Shown here in pieces: positions 1-10,100 of a stretch of 64,000 bases of DNA. The stretch is from positions 1 to 64,000 of the forward strand of contig NZ_JTHE03000029.1 in NCBI RefSeq assembly GCF_000817775.3. Reading direction: 5' to 3'. Position 1 is the first letter of the stretch. Every line of letters starts with the position of its first letter. Source of the DNA: Lyngbya confervoides BDU141951. GTDB lineage: Bacteria > Cyanobacteriota > Cyanobacteriia > Thermosynechococcales > Thermosynechococcaceae. The translations under genes were made by a program, and so were the position numbers. Under the pieces are notes generated by a model. The model saw only the letters and a list, made by a program, of their open reading frames with translations, did no database searches and had not been told where the DNA came from.

Positions 1-71
1 CGTCTCTTTTTGAGGTCTCCCTCTCTTGAGCGCTTTACTAACCTAACAACTACAGCCACTCTTGTCAACTA

Positions 72-95
72 CTTCTTCGGAGAATTTTGAAGAAG
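72..95 (-). terminator. Possible transcript-end hairpin after nadB
   Basis: A 7-bp inverted repeat (CTTCTTC / GAAGAAG) with a 10-base loop lies 18 bases beyond the nadB stop codon. There is no clear U-tract, so it is at best a weak or processing hairpin. Confidence 0.25.
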
Positions 96-112
96 ATGCT
101 GAAGCCCCCTAT

Positions 113-1771
113 TTAGGCAGTTTTGACAGGAGCCTGAACCCAAGTGTGATCCTGGATGGAGGTGTGGGTCGCCCAGTTTGACTGGGAATCAGGAAAGTCA
201 GATCGGTAATGTCCTCCACGGCTTTCCGTGCGAAAAAGAGCACTTTTGAGGATTAGGTAGGCGATATCTGCCAGGTTCCGAGTCTCTCCCCAGACCCGTA
301 GCTGATCCAGCGGAAGCTGCAATCGCTGTTTTTGATCGAGCAGCTGTTGATAATTGGGGGCTACGGACTCAATGGCCTGACGCCATTGGGAGACTTGCTC
401 GATCGCCTGGCCCAAGGTCTGAGCATCGCGGTTAATCCCTGCGCTTCGCCACATGAGATCCGGTAAATTCTGGCGAATTTGAGTGATTAAGTTCCAGGCA
501 TCTGTCTGCAAACTTTGCGATCGCAGAGAAAATTGAGCAGGTTTGATTGTCGAGAGGCAGTGAGAGAAACTCTGGCTTTCCTCGGTGATGGCCTCAGCCA
601 GGGTTGCCCCAAAAACCAGGCACTCTAGGAGGGAATTACTGGCCAGCCGATTTGCCCCGTGAACACCGGTACTGGCTACTTCCCCCACTGCATATAGTCC
701 TGGAATAGAGGTGCGCGCCTGCAGGTTAGCTTGAACGCCCCCCATCCAATAGTGCGCAGCAGGAGAGACAGGAATAGGATCTTGAAAGACGTCTATCCCC
801 CAGGTTCGACAGAAGCGAATGATCTTTGGAAATCGACGCTGAATGCGCTCTGCCTCAATCACTCGCAGATCCAACCAAACATGGGATTGATGGGTTTGCT
901 CAAGGCGATGGAAGATGCCGCGGCTGACCACATCGCGGGGCGCGAGTTCTCCTAAAGGATGATAGTCAAACATGAAGCGATACCCCTGGTGATCCATCAG
1001 CTGCGCCCCCTCCCCTCGAACCGCTTCGCTGATGAGAAACCGGGGGGCATTCGGAACCTTAAGCGCCGTGGGATGAAACTGAAAAAATTCTAGATCTCGT
1101 AGCTTGGCCCCTGCTCGCCAGGCCATAGCTACCCCGTCTCCAGTACTGAGGGCCGGATTAGTGGTCTGGGAAAAAACCTGTCCACCTCCGCCCGTGGCTA
1201 GCACGACAGCATGGGCGAAGATCGGCGTTAGCTTTCCCTCCGAAAACCCCCATACCCCCTGACAGATCTGACTGACCGGGTGAAGCATCAAGTCTAAGGT
1301 AAAAAAGTTGGACAAAACCTGAATATTGGACTGAATTAAAACTTGTTGCGTTAGCGTCTTGATCAGAGCCTTGCCCGTGGCATCGGCAGCATGGAGAACG
1401 CGCGGGCGAGAATGTGCAGCCTCTAAGGTGAGGGCAAGCGTTTGCTGTTGACGATCAAAGGCCACCCCCATGTCGAGCAAGCGACGGATTTGGCGATCGG
1501 CATTCCTGACCAGCAAATCAACCGCCTCTCGGTCACACAGTCCCGCCCCTGCTGCCAAGGTGTCGCTCGCATGGAGAGTCGGGGAATCATCAGCCCGAAC
1601 AGCTGCAGCAATTCCTCCCTGTGCCCAGTCGCTCGCAGACTGTTTGAGCGTATCCTTCGTCATCAGAGCAATCCGTAGCGCTTTCGGCAAGGAAAGGGCA
1701 GTGTAAAGTCCAGCGGCTCCAGCGCCAATGACCACGACGTCATAGCAAGGAAAGCTCTCAGCTTCGGGCAT
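113..1771 (-). CDS. nadB: L-aspartate oxidase
   Basis: This 552-residue flavoenzyme oxidises L-aspartate to iminoaspartate, the first step of de novo NAD synthesis, and passes the product to quinolinate synthase (NadA), which is not in the window. The N-terminus carries the FAD Rossmann motif GAGAAGLY (about residues 16-23). Family blocks follow: the SASDWAQGGIAAA stretch (about 44-56), HPTALK in the substrate region and GLYAVGEVASTGVHGANRLASNS near residue 370. Length and order fit NadB rather than succinate dehydrogenase SdhA, which shares the fold. The ATG places the dinucleotide-binding strand about 10 residues in, as usual. It is transcribed away from the left window edge and is separated from psbU by about 145 bases, so it is probably monocistronic. 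Confidence 0.95.
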   Translation of the reverse strand: MPEAESFPCYDVVVIGAGAAGLYTALSLPKALRIALMTKDTLKQSASDWAQGGIAAAVRADDSPTLHASDTLAAGAGLCDREAVDLLVRNADRQIRRLLDMGVAFDRQQQTLALTLEAAHSRPRVLHAADATGKALIKTLTQQVLIQSNIQVLSNFFTLDLMLHPVSQICQGVWGFSEGKLTPIFAHAVVLATGGGGQVFSQTTNPALSTGDGVAMAWRAGAKLRDLEFFQFHPTALKVPNAPRFLISEAVRGEGAQLMDHQGYRFMFDYHPLGELAPRDVVSRGIFHRLEQTHQSHVWLDLRVIEAERIQRRFPKIIRFCRTWGIDVFQDPIPVSPAAHYWMGGVQANLQARTSIPGLYAVGEVASTGVHGANRLASNSLLECLVFGATLAEAITEESQSFSHCLSTIKPAQFSLRSQSLQTDAWNLITQIRQNLPDLMWRSAGINRDAQTLGQAIEQVSQWRQAIESVAPNYQQLLDQKQRLQLPLDQLRVWGETRNLADIAYLILKSALFRTESRGGHYRSDFPDSQSNWATHTSIQDHTWVQAPVKTA

Positions 1772-1839
1772 AGCCTGTATTTCGTATGGATGCCCTTAGC
1801 ATACAGAACGGCGATCCTCACCGGACAGATTTTTGCTAC

Positions 1840-1870
1840 AAAAAAGGGACAATCACCATTGTGCTGTCCC
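1840..1870 (-). terminator. Rho-independent terminator of psbU
   Basis: Read on the minus strand, GGGACA, a 13-base loop and TGTCCC are followed directly by six T residues. It lies about 50 bases after the psbU stop codon and upstream of nadB, so it should end psbU transcription and keep it separate from nadB. Confidence 0.75.
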
Positions 1871-1916
1871 TGAGGTAAGAATCACCTTAGAAAATTAAAC
1901 AGATACTCAACGGATG

Positions 1917-2339
1917 CTACTTATATGCACCGTTGTTATAGCGGTCTGCTCCGCTGACCAATGCATCAGCCGGATCAGTCACGGTGAAGTTTTCCAGGTT
2001 TGCTTCCAGCAGTTGCTTTTGATTCTCAGAGAGTCCAGCGATACTCAAAACATCCTCAACCGACTCGTAGGGAGCATTTGCCACGACTTTGCTGGCAATC
2101 GTAGGATATAGACCCCGATACTTTGTAAAGGCAAAAATATTGGTGTTATTTAGATCAATTTTTTGGCCAATCTCTGCCAACTTCGCATCCGCTTCATTCC
2201 GGTAGGATGCTTCTGCAAATAGGATTGGAGCAGATGATCTGAGGGCTTGCGCCTGGACAGGCTGCATCCAGCTAAACAATGACAGAAAAACAGTCAATCC
2301 GACCGCCAACAAACTAAAACGACGAATTAAAGGTCGCAT
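1917..2339 (-). CDS. psbU: Photosystem II 12 kDa extrinsic protein PsbU
   Basis: PsbU is a lumenal extrinsic subunit that stabilises the oxygen-evolving manganese cluster in cyanobacteria and red algae. The 140-residue precursor has a signal peptide: RR at residues 6-7, a hydrophobic stretch, and a cut site near AQA at about residue 32. The mature domain has the helix-hairpin-helix-like core typical of PsbU ([23 protein letters not shown], then [12 protein letters not shown]-like [16 protein letters not shown]) and the usual C-terminus ending YNNGAYK. It stands alone with its own downstream terminator. The 180-base upstream region should hold its promoter, which I cannot define confidently. 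Confidence 0.96.
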   Translation of the reverse strand: MRPLIRRFSLLAVGLTVFLSLFSWMQPVQAQALRSSAPILFAEASYRNEADAKLAEIGQKIDLNNTNIFAFTKYRGLYPTIASKVVANAPYESVEDVLSIAGLSENQKQLLEANLENFTVTDPADALVSGADRYNNGAYK

Positions 2340-2521
2340 ATTTTTAAGAACCTCCTCGATTCAGAGATTAGGACACAGCAGTTCTTGATTTATGGCTTCT
2401 TGCCAGGGAACAGAGCACCCCCGCACAGTCACGCCGCACTTGCTACAAGGTTGAGATCATTGTGACATCCTGCGGCACAATTTTATCAGTGGTTCACCGG
2501 GAACTGTGATCGAGATCTGCG

Positions 2522-3721
2522 TCATGGATCGAGAAAGCCAGCCAAGTCTGAAAAATGGAGTGTGTAAACCACAGTGGGCCGGTCATACCCTTTGAGGGAT
2601 AACGCCTGTTGTTGAAAGGGCAGCGAGCTACGACAATGGCGCTGCAGGTATTCATAGGTTTTAGCCCCCAGAGCAATATCAACCTGAAGCTGCTTGGTAC
2701 TGGTTTCAAGGCGAAATGCTGCGTTCACCGTATCTCCTAGGGCGGTGTAATCAGGGCGATCACCGCTGCCTGTATTCCCCACCATGGCCAGCCCCGTATT
2801 CAACCCGGCGCCAATCTGAAGCGGAAAGGGCAAGGGGTAGTGACAATGCATTTGACGGGTCATCTCGTAGAGGGCCTTAAGCGCTTGGAACGGCCGCAAT
2901 ATTTCTTCCTGACTCACATCATGACTACCGTGAATCCAGACGGCCATTACAGCATCACCAATGTACTTATCCACCCAGCTGCCATAGTGACGAATAATTT
3001 TTCCGACAGCGTTAAACCAGGCTCCCACAACTTCCGATAGCACATGTTCATCGAGTTGGCGCGTAAGTCGCGTAAAGCTGCGGATGTCCACGACTAACAC
3101 CGAAATCAACCGTCGTACATGCAGAACATTGGTGGCCATGGCCACTGGATCCTGGACAAGTTCTGACGGAATGGTCATTTTGCTTGCCACCACCTGCTGG
3201 GGACAGGAAAAGAGAAAATTGGTTTGTCCAAGGGTGATTTGATCCCCATGCTTCAAGGCGGTGGGAACGCTGACACGGCGATGGTTCACAAAGGATCCAT
3301 TCCGACTGCCGAGGTCAATGAGATAATACTCCCGCCGATCAATTTCTTGGATCATGGCGTGATTACGGGACATACAGTGGTCATCCAGCGTAATGGTATT
3401 TTCGTCCCCTCGCCCCAAGGTCCAGGATGGTCCTCCATTTAGCACAATAGGCCGCGACGTCGAATCGGTCTGAAGAAACAGTCGGGGAGCCGTTTTGTCC
3501 TGATCCCGTGGATAGGCCACCGAAGCTTCACTGCCACCTTGACCCTGTATTTGCTTCATCAGCTCTTGGTTCTTACGGCTCAGATGACCAATCACTCTTT
3601 CTTGGTGAAGCACCAGCTCAATGAGCTGAGCCGTACTGAGATCTTGCAGCGTGCGCATGCTCAATAAATCGGCAATCCCCGAACCTCCGAACTCATAATC
3701 GGATTGCGGCACACTCTTCAC
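2522..3721 (-). CDS. FHA domain-containing class III adenylate/guanylate cyclase
   Basis: The protein has 399 residues. A short N-terminal coiled segment (about 25-60) precedes a forkhead-associated phosphothreonine-binding domain (about 80-172: LGRG, SRNHAMI, DLGSRNGSFVN). A class III nucleotide cyclase domain fills about 200-380. The two metal-binding Asp positions are visible in VVDIRSFTRL and in KYIGDAVMAVW, and the DYTALGDTVNAAFRLE block matches the adenine/transition-state region. It should make a cyclic nucleotide, most likely cAMP, under control of Ser/Thr phosphorylation read by the FHA domain. FHA-cyclase fusions are common in cyanobacteria. No membrane segment is visible. It stands alone on the minus strand. 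Confidence 0.9.
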   Translation of the reverse strand: MKSVPQSDYEFGGSGIADLLSMRTLQDLSTAQLIELVLHQERVIGHLSRKNQELMKQIQGQGGSEASVAYPRDQDKTAPRLFLQTDSTSRPIVLNGGPSWTLGRGDENTITLDDHCMSRNHAMIQEIDRREYYLIDLGSRNGSFVNHRRVSVPTALKHGDQITLGQTNFLFSCPQQVVASKMTIPSELVQDPVAMATNVLHVRRLISVLVVDIRSFTRLTRQLDEHVLSEVVGAWFNAVGKIIRHYGSWVDKYIGDAVMAVWIHGSHDVSQEEILRPFQALKALYEMTRQMHCHYPLPFPLQIGAGLNTGLAMVGNTGSGDRPDYTALGDTVNAAFRLETSTKQLQVDIALGAKTYEYLQRHCRSSLPFQQQALSLKGYDRPTVVYTLHFSDLAGFLDP

Positions 3722-4004
3722 ACCCAGACATCATGAACAACCTGAACTCTAGGATGCCCGTCAAGCTTCTGATTCGTAACGTAAACAGTGCCCGCGGGTT
3801 AAGCGATCCGTCTAAGGCCAGACCCCAAGTTCTATCGAAAGCATGAAATTTGGGCCTGGTGTCGAAACCATCGCGGATCGTCTCGGACAATACTGTTTCA
3901 GGGCCAAGATTTCCCTAAACTCTAAGGTGAAAATGCTACCTTAGGGTCAGGGGCAGTCTTGAATTTAGCTCTGCCCAAGCAATATAGCTGTTGACAGTTT
4001 TATC

Positions 4005-4193
4005 ATGGATGCGTTTAGCCAAGCCGAAGACCCTCCTGGGCATAGTAGCCCAAGGCAACTCTTCATTCACCTGTGTGGGGGGTTCATTACGTTTGTGACT
4101 CTGTTCGTGCCCCTTTACGTTACGGTTGAATATTCCTCGTCAGCCTCGCTGCCGCCGGCTGTTCCTCAAACAGCTCAACGCATTAATCAGTAA
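4005..4193 (+). CDS. Small hypothetical single-span membrane protein
   Basis: This 62-residue reading frame has a polar N-terminus, one hydrophobic stretch at about residues 23-45 (LFIHLCGGFITFVTLFVPLYV) and a Pro/Ala-rich tail. The pattern resembles the many small single-helix proteins of cyanobacterial thylakoids, but I recognise no family. No good ribosome-binding site precedes the ATG. It occupies an otherwise empty 540-base gap between two minus-strand genes, which modestly favours it being real. Confidence 0.4.
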   Translation: MDAFSQAEDPPGHSSPRQLFIHLCGGFITFVTLFVPLYVTVEYSSSASLPPAVPQTAQRINQ

Positions 4194-4267
4194 GACGGAT
4201 TTGAGCTCACCCAGGGGTCAATTTGCTGGGGACAGGGAAAAAAGGGCCTCATACAGGGGTAGAAGGA

Positions 4268-4492
4268 TTAGGAGTCCTGACCCTCAGGCGTCACGGGGGG
4301 AGTCATGGCCGCAGGTGAAACTTGTTGAGCCTGGTCATCGAGTTCCACAACGTCTCCAGCATTGAGCTTCCGTCCCCGACGGGTTTCAACTTGGCCATTG
4401 ACGCTGACCTCACCGTTTTGGATGAGGTGCTTTGCCTGTCCTCCCGTTGACACCCATCCTTGCAGCTTCAAAAATTGATCGAGTTTAATCAT
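4268..4492 (-). CDS. Small S4-domain RNA-binding protein (YbcJ/YaaA type)
   Basis: From the internal ATG at 4492 the product is 74 residues: [19 protein letters not shown], then [21 protein letters not shown], then a short acidic/Gln-rich tail. That is one S4 alpha-L RNA-binding fold with the usual GEVxVNGxxExRRGRKL block. Proteins of this type bind structured RNA and are thought to act in ribosome assembly or tRNA handling; the exact substrate is unknown. The ATG at 4492 was preferred over an upstream start at 4543 because the S4 family begins at MIKLDQF. It lies downstream of a second S4 gene on the same strand (110-base gap). Confidence 0.8.
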   Translation of the reverse strand: MIKLDQFLKLQGWVSTGGQAKHLIQNGEVSVNGQVETRRGRKLNAGDVVELDDQAQQVSPAAMTPPVTPEGQDS

Positions 4493-4602
4493 AGGATATC
4501 TGAACTTAAAGGGAATTGATTCGCCGCCCCGTTGACATCCCAATCCTCGAGTCAGACAGATGCGGGTTCCCTCAAATCAAGTTGAGGGATTGTATAGAAG
4601 GA

Positions 4603-5382
4603 TTAATAGTAGCGCGTGAGTTGCATTCGATATCGATCCTTTTTTGTCAGAGTGACTTCGCCAATGGTTAGGCGTCCTTTACCCCGGATGGCTACCAGAT
4701 CGCCAGGTTTGACCACATAGCTTGCCTGGGTAACGGTTTTCCAATTTACGCGCACATCCCCGGTGCCGATGAGCGCACCCATTTTACTGCGCGACATCCC
4801 AAATCCTGCTGAAGCCACTGCATCCAGGCGCATAGACGCTTCCACGGTGGTTATCTCCTTGGTGCGCGGCTCTCGAACCCTCAGTTCCGCCCAGGGTAAA
4901 ATTTCGGTTTTCACAGGCACCGTTCGCACCTGGGTCAGGGATTGCTGCAAAAACTCCGCGATCGCCGGGATAACAATGGCCTGAGCGCCTCGTTCGCCCA
5001 TCACCAAAATATCACCCACTTTTTCACGCACAATGCCAGTGCCTAAAATAGCGCCTAAGAAATCTCGATGGGTCGCCGGATCAAAGAGAAAATTCCCAGA
5101 GATCGCCAACAGGGTTAAATCCACTGGATCAGGGGCAAGGGGAAGCTCGGCACGGGCGAGGGCAAATCGCTGGCGCTCGGCCTGAGGATATCCGCCCCAG
5201 GCAACCCCCTGCAGCTCGGTGAGGCGAGCCAAACGCGCTTGCACCTCCACCACCTCAGGCGGCGACAGAAAATCGGTCTGCACCACTTCCCAGGTCTTTA
5301 AGGCCTGTTCTGCTTGGTCCAAAATGCGCGTCAGCATTTTTGGATGCTCGGTACCCTGGAGTAAATCGTTGCGGGGAAGCAT
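4603..5382 (-). CDS. Photosystem II S4 domain protein (YlmH family)
   Basis: This is an RNA-binding protein related to Bacillus YlmH, annotated in cyanobacteria as photosystem II S4 domain protein because of the plant/cyanobacterial orthologue. From the ATG at 5382 (MLPRNDLLQG) it is about 259 residues. The N-terminal two thirds match YlmH (RQRFALARAELPL, LTLLAISGNFLFDPATHRDFLGAILGTGIVREKVGDI). The C-terminal S4 domain is at about 180-245 (RLDAVASAGFGMSRSKMGALIGTGDVRVNWK, then GDLVAIRGKGRLTI). An ATG at 5421 would add 13 residues without family support. Neighbouring S4 genes may be coincidence or a small co-transcribed pair. Confidence 0.85.
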   Translation of the reverse strand: MLPRNDLLQGTEHPKMLTRILDQAEQALKTWEVVQTDFLSPPEVVEVQARLARLTELQGVAWGGYPQAERQRFALARAELPLAPDPVDLTLLAISGNFLFDPATHRDFLGAILGTGIVREKVGDILVMGERGAQAIVIPAIAEFLQQSLTQVRTVPVKTEILPWAELRVREPRTKEITTVEASMRLDAVASAGFGMSRSKMGALIGTGDVRVNWKTVTQASYVVKPGDLVAIRGKGRLTIGEVTLTKKDRYRMQLTRYY

Positions 5383-5590
5383 AGGTTGAAGGAAGAATGT
5401 TGCGGAGTGATCCGAAAGCAAATCAGACCTGCTAAGCTTTGTTTGACAAGGATCGACCCGTTAATCGCATGGCTTTATCATTGCATTCCTCGGAAAATTC
5501 TGTCCAATGATGTTCCCTGGAGGAGTTCTGATCCCATGGGTTTCGAGAATGTGCTGATTCCCCCAAAACAGACAGCTTAGGAGTGAGTTA

Positions 5591-5929
5591 ATGCGTCAGG
5601 TTAATTTCGTTTTAATTTTCGTCATTTGTTTGGCCCTAGTCCTGTTCGGGATTGAGAACACTGAAATTGTCAGCATCAAAATTATTGAGGGCTTGGAAAT
5701 CAAGGCACCCCTTTCCATTGAACTGATTTTAGCTGCGGGGGTTGGCGCTGTTTTTGCTTGGGTTTTTAGCGTTTGGGTTCAGGTGCAGTCAACGCTGAGC
5801 ACTCGGGAGGCCATTGAGGAGCAGGAAGAGCAAATTGAGGAATTGCAGGCGGATATTGAGCGGTACAAAGCAGAGCTGGAGGAACAGCAGCGTCTATTGC
5901 CCAGCGCCAGCAGCGGATCTTCAAATTAA
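5591..5929 (+). CDS. LapA family (DUF1049) membrane protein
   Basis: The protein has 112 residues, with two hydrophobic segments (about 4-22 and 43-65) followed by a charged coiled coil (about 75-105, repeated EEQEEQIEELQADIERYKAELEEQ pattern). This is the architecture of the LapA/DUF1049 family (lipopolysaccharide assembly protein A domain). In gamma-proteobacteria LapA helps control LPS synthesis through FtsH; a role in cyanobacteria is not established. A good AGGAG ribosome-binding site lies 9 bases before the ATG. It precedes scpA by 140 bases. Confidence 0.8.
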   Translation: MRQVNFVLIFVICLALVLFGIENTEIVSIKIIEGLEIKAPLSIELILAAGVGAVFAWVFSVWVQVQSTLSTREAIEEQEEQIEELQADIERYKAELEEQQRLLPSASSGSSN

Positions 5930-6069
5930 TTGATATAACTTGACTCAGGGTGATACATGCAGACTGTTAGCTATTTATTGCTATAGTGCTTGCCAAATGT
6001 AGTACTTGCCAAATAACAGATGTTCTGCGTTGAGACAACGTTTTTATAAGGGGGGATCTGCCTGAATCA

Positions 6070-6804
6070 ATGAGCCGTTCGCTTGCCCATACTGCGATTG
6101 ACGTGCTGACGGATCTGGCCCAGCGGGGCGAGGTTGATCCGTGGGACGTAGCGGTCATTGAGGTGGTGGATCAGGTGCTCAATGCCCTCACCTATGAAGA
6201 TCCCCAGGAATTATCCACCTCAGGACAAACCTTTTTATATGCCTCCATGCTGGTGCTGCTCAAGGCTGAAACCTTGGCTGCCATGGAGCCAGATCCAGAG
6301 GAATTGACTCTAGAGGCTGAGGAATTTCTATTTTTAGACGATTCGGCCTTTGATCGCACCCAGCTACCCCTGAATTTGGAAAACCATCTGCATCGCCGGC
6401 CGGTTGCCCATCCTGTGCAGCGACGGCGGGTGACCTTAGAGGAGCTGATCGAGCAGCTAGAGCTGATGGCAGTCACCGTCGAACGTCAAAGCCTGCGACG
6501 ACAGACGCATAAGGTGGTTCGTCCCAGCAAGCTACAGTCAGCGCGGGCGATCGCCAATTTGTCCCATGAGGAAAACCCCACCGAGGTGGCAGCAGAGGTA
6601 GAAAAGCTGCTGGAGCAGTATCTTTCGTCGGGATGGATGGATGTGGAGGATTTACTGCGCATCAAAAACGACCGCGTCGGGGTATTTTGGGCACTGCTGC
6701 TGCTCTGCGCCCAATCTAAGGTGGAGCTGTACCAAGAAGACTTTTACGGTCCCCTCAAGCTGCGTTCGATTTCCATTGAAGAGGCGGTGGGCGACTCTGC
6801 TTAG
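6070..6804 (+). CDS. scpA: Segregation and condensation protein A
   Basis: ScpA is the kleisin subunit that bridges the SMC ATPase heads with ScpB in chromosome condensation and segregation. The 244-residue protein begins with the family signature SLAHTAIDVLTDLAQRGEVDPWDVAVIEVVD (about 4-34). A long, variable acidic/helical middle follows, and then a C-terminal winged-helix segment (DRVGVFWALLLLCAQSKVELYQEDFYGPLKL, about 200-232) that contacts the SMC head. Length is normal for a cyanobacterial ScpA. Neither smc nor scpB is in the window. Confidence 0.92.
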   Translation: MSRSLAHTAIDVLTDLAQRGEVDPWDVAVIEVVDQVLNALTYEDPQELSTSGQTFLYASMLVLLKAETLAAMEPDPEELTLEAEEFLFLDDSAFDRTQLPLNLENHLHRRPVAHPVQRRRVTLEELIEQLELMAVTVERQSLRRQTHKVVRPSKLQSARAIANLSHEENPTEVAAEVEKLLEQYLSSGWMDVEDLLRIKNDRVGVFWALLLLCAQSKVELYQEDFYGPLKLRSISIEEAVGDSA

Positions 6805-7122
6805 ACTGAAATGGCCCGAGCGGAGGTCCAGTCTTAACGGGAGGCTCAAATTAATGGGAGGCCCAGATTGATCCGGTCCGGTTCCGCCGTAGCATCGATT
6901 TTAATGACGCCTCACGCGGTTCTAGCAAGATGCTGCGTGCAGGGCCGCCAGCAAGGCAAGAATTAAATTTAGGCGATCTAGAAGTGAGAGGATCGGCGGC
7001 CCTATGGATAGCAACTCTACGTTAAGGTCAGATGAAACGACACATCAGCTAAGATTTAGCTGATGTAGGCCTTAAGTTGTGCGATAGAGTGAATTGTCGG
7101 CTGTTCATTCGTTTTTTCTCCG
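6805..7122. other. 318-base intergenic region with a long palindrome
   Basis: There is no credible gene here. The one clear structure is the near-perfect palindrome at 7042-7066, listed separately. The rest is unremarkable and should contain the promoter of the signalling operon that starts at 7123. Confidence 0.6.
7042..7066. promoter_or_regulatory. 25-base palindrome upstream of the histidine kinase gene
   Basis: ACATCAGCTAA and TTAGCTGATGT form a perfect 11-bp inverted repeat around the 3-base centre GAT. It sits 56 bases before the kinase start. There is no T-tract, so a dimeric repressor/activator site is more likely than a terminator, although a hairpin at the 3' end of scpA mRNA cannot be excluded. 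Confidence 0.45.
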
Positions 7123-10100
7123 ATGAAATTCAAAACAGGATTGAATCCGCGCCACTTCCCCCATAGAACGGGGCTGGTGAGGGAATGCAGCGGGATGACA
7201 GCGGGGCTGCTGGTTCCGACCATGCTGGGGGATCAATCCTCCGCCATGGCCCTCTGCCCTGCGCCAAACTCTCTCCAGATCTGGGTCTACGCCTTTGCCA
7301 TTGCTCTGGGCCTTTGGGGAATGAGTCTGCTGCTGCTCGAGGGGAGAAAAGGGTTTCCGCAATTGTTGGCCCTATTGCGGGGAGGAGGAGAGGCTAACCC
7401 ATCTCCCTATCTACCGCCGTACGATGAGCCCTCCTACCAGCAGCTGGCGGAGGAAATGCCAGCCTTAATCTGTCGATTTTTGCCCGACAGTACCTTGACC
7501 TACGTCAACACGGCCTACTGTGATTACTTTCAAAAGTCTCCCCAGGAATTGCTGGGTCGGCAGTTTTTAGATTTGTTACCGGAGGATCCGCGCGAGCGCC
7601 AGGCAGCTCAAGCCCAATATCTATCGCTGACCCCTGAATGCCCCAGCGCCAACTATGAGCACCCTGTATCCCGTCCTGATGGGAGTCAAGGGTGGCATCA
7701 ATGGATCGACCGTGCTTTCTTTGATGATCAGGGCCGCCCGGTGAGTTTTCAATCCATTGGCCTCGACATCACTCGACAGAAGGAGTCCGAAGCGGCACTG
7801 CGGGACCGACTGGCCTTTGAGCAGATCCTCAGCACCATTTCTCAACGGCTTGTGGAGCTATCGTTGGATGAGTTGAAGACGGTCATGTCTGACTCACTGG
7901 GTCAAATTACCCAGCATGCAGGGTTTGATCGGAGCTATCTGGTTCTGCTATCGGCGGATCAAAGCTTAGGAACCATGGCCTATCAGTGGAGCGCCCCCGG
8001 AATCGATCCCTTTCCACCGGAATGGCAGCAGATCCCAGCGGAACCTTTCGCCTGGTGGATGGGGCATCTTACCCGATTAGAAGCGATCCAGATTCCTGAT
8101 GCTGGGCTGCTGCCAGCGGCGGCCGAAGCAGAACGTTTGGCCTTGGAATCCGTGGGCACGCGATCGCTGCTGGCTGTTCCCCTGGTCTGTGATCATCAGC
8201 TGATCGGCTATATTGGCTTTTCGACGGTTGGCCGCCCTCAATCCTGGACTGAGGATGTGGTGCAGCGATTAAAGTTTGCGGGAGAATTATTTGCCCAGGC
8301 CTTAGAACGTTGGAATGCAGAACAGGCACTCCGACAAAGCCAACAGCGGTTGCAGGCGTTGGCAGCCAATATCCCAGGCGTGATTTATCAGTATGTTCTG
8401 CGTCCCGATGGCACCGATGCCTTCACCTACATTAGTCCTCGGTGCCGCGAGCTGTTTGAACTAGATCCCGAGGCAATTCTTGCAGATGCAGCCCAGGCCT
8501 GGGCTGTGTTGCCCCCTGAGGATGAGATTTCCATGCGGCGATCCATAGCCCAAAGCGTTGAAACGATGGCCCCCTGGCATTGGGAGGGCCGGTTTATCAC
8601 GGCCTCAGGTCAGGAAAAATGGGTGCAGGGAGACTCGTGCCCGAACCGACAGGCAGACGGGAGCGTTCTTTGGGATGGCCTGCTCGTGGACATCAGCGAT
8701 CGCAGGCGGGCGGCAGAAATCGCCCAGGAGCAGCAAGCCCAGCTGGACTTAGTGGTGCAAGCGTCCCAGGTGGGCTTCTATGTGATGGATCTACGCACTC
8801 AAAGCTCCTTTGTTTCCCCTGCCTATAAGGAGCAGCTGGGCTATCTACCGGAGGATCCCCAAGCCTCCCCAGCAGATTGGAAAGATCGCCTGCATCCAGA
8901 GGACAAAGAAGACTCTATAGCAGCCTTTCGCGCCTTTTTACGCCAGGAGAAACCCTACAGCCTGGACTTTCGCCTTCGCCATCGAGACGGCAGTTATCGC
9001 TGGATTTATAGTAACGCCACCTTGATTTTTGACAGTACCGGCCAGCCGGTCAAGGTGGTGGGAACGCACCTTGATATCAGCGATCGCAAGGAAAGCGAGA
9101 TTGAAATTCGCCAGCTTAACGGCGCCCTGGCAGAGCAAAACCAAAATTTAGAATTTCTGGTGGAACAACGCACTGCTGAGCTGATCACCTTCATCAATGC
9201 CTTACCTGACTATATCTACGTCATTGAAAACCCTGAGATGACCATTCGTTTCTGTAACGATCTCCTAGCCTCAACAAGTTTTTGGGAAACAAGAAGTCAG
9301 ACGGAGGGGAAAACCATTTTTGAGAGTTTTCCAGCGGATAGATCGGCTTACTTTGCAACCCAGAATCGTCAGGTGTTCGAGTCTGGGGAAACGCTCCATA
9401 TTCAAGAATCGTTCACGCTGCAGCAGCAAGAGCTGCATCTGGACACCTACAAAATCCCCTTAAAAAGCGCCAAGGGAGAGGTGTATGCACTGATTGGCTC
9501 GTCCCGAGACGTCACAGAACTGGTGGTGGCCCGGCGGACTCTATTGGAGCGCAGCCGGCAATTAGAGACCATCAATCAAGAATTAGAATCGTTTTCCTAC
9601 TCGGTTTCCCATGACCTGCGCGCTCCCCTGCGTCATATTGGCGGATTTGTCCAGGCTTTACAGCTTCACCTGCAACATTACGAGGCCTTATCCGATCCGA
9701 AGGTCGCCCATTACCTGAAGGTAATCGAGAGCAGCAGTCATAAAATGTCTGCCTTAATTGATGGGCTGCTCACCCTGTCACGACTGGGGCGAAAAACCAT
9801 GATTCTGACAGCGGTACCGCTGTGTTCACTAGTCAATGAGGCCATTCAACTCACCCAAACCCTTGCTGATTCCCAGACATCGGTTCATTTTGTGGTGGGA
9901 GAGTTGCCCACCGTGCAAGGAGATACCACTCTGCTGCAACAGGTTCTGGTGAATCTGATCAGCAACGCCGTTAAATTCAGTCAGCATCACCCAGCCCCCC
10001 AGGTGGAAATCAATAGTCTTCCCAACGGGACTGTTTTTGTCCGCGACAATGGGGTCGGATTCCAAATGGACTATGCAGACAAACTGTTTGGGGCATTCCA

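Noticed and set aside
731-955. 74-residue open frame inside nadB on the opposite strand
   Set aside because: It lies fully antisense to a clear nadB gene and shows no family features.
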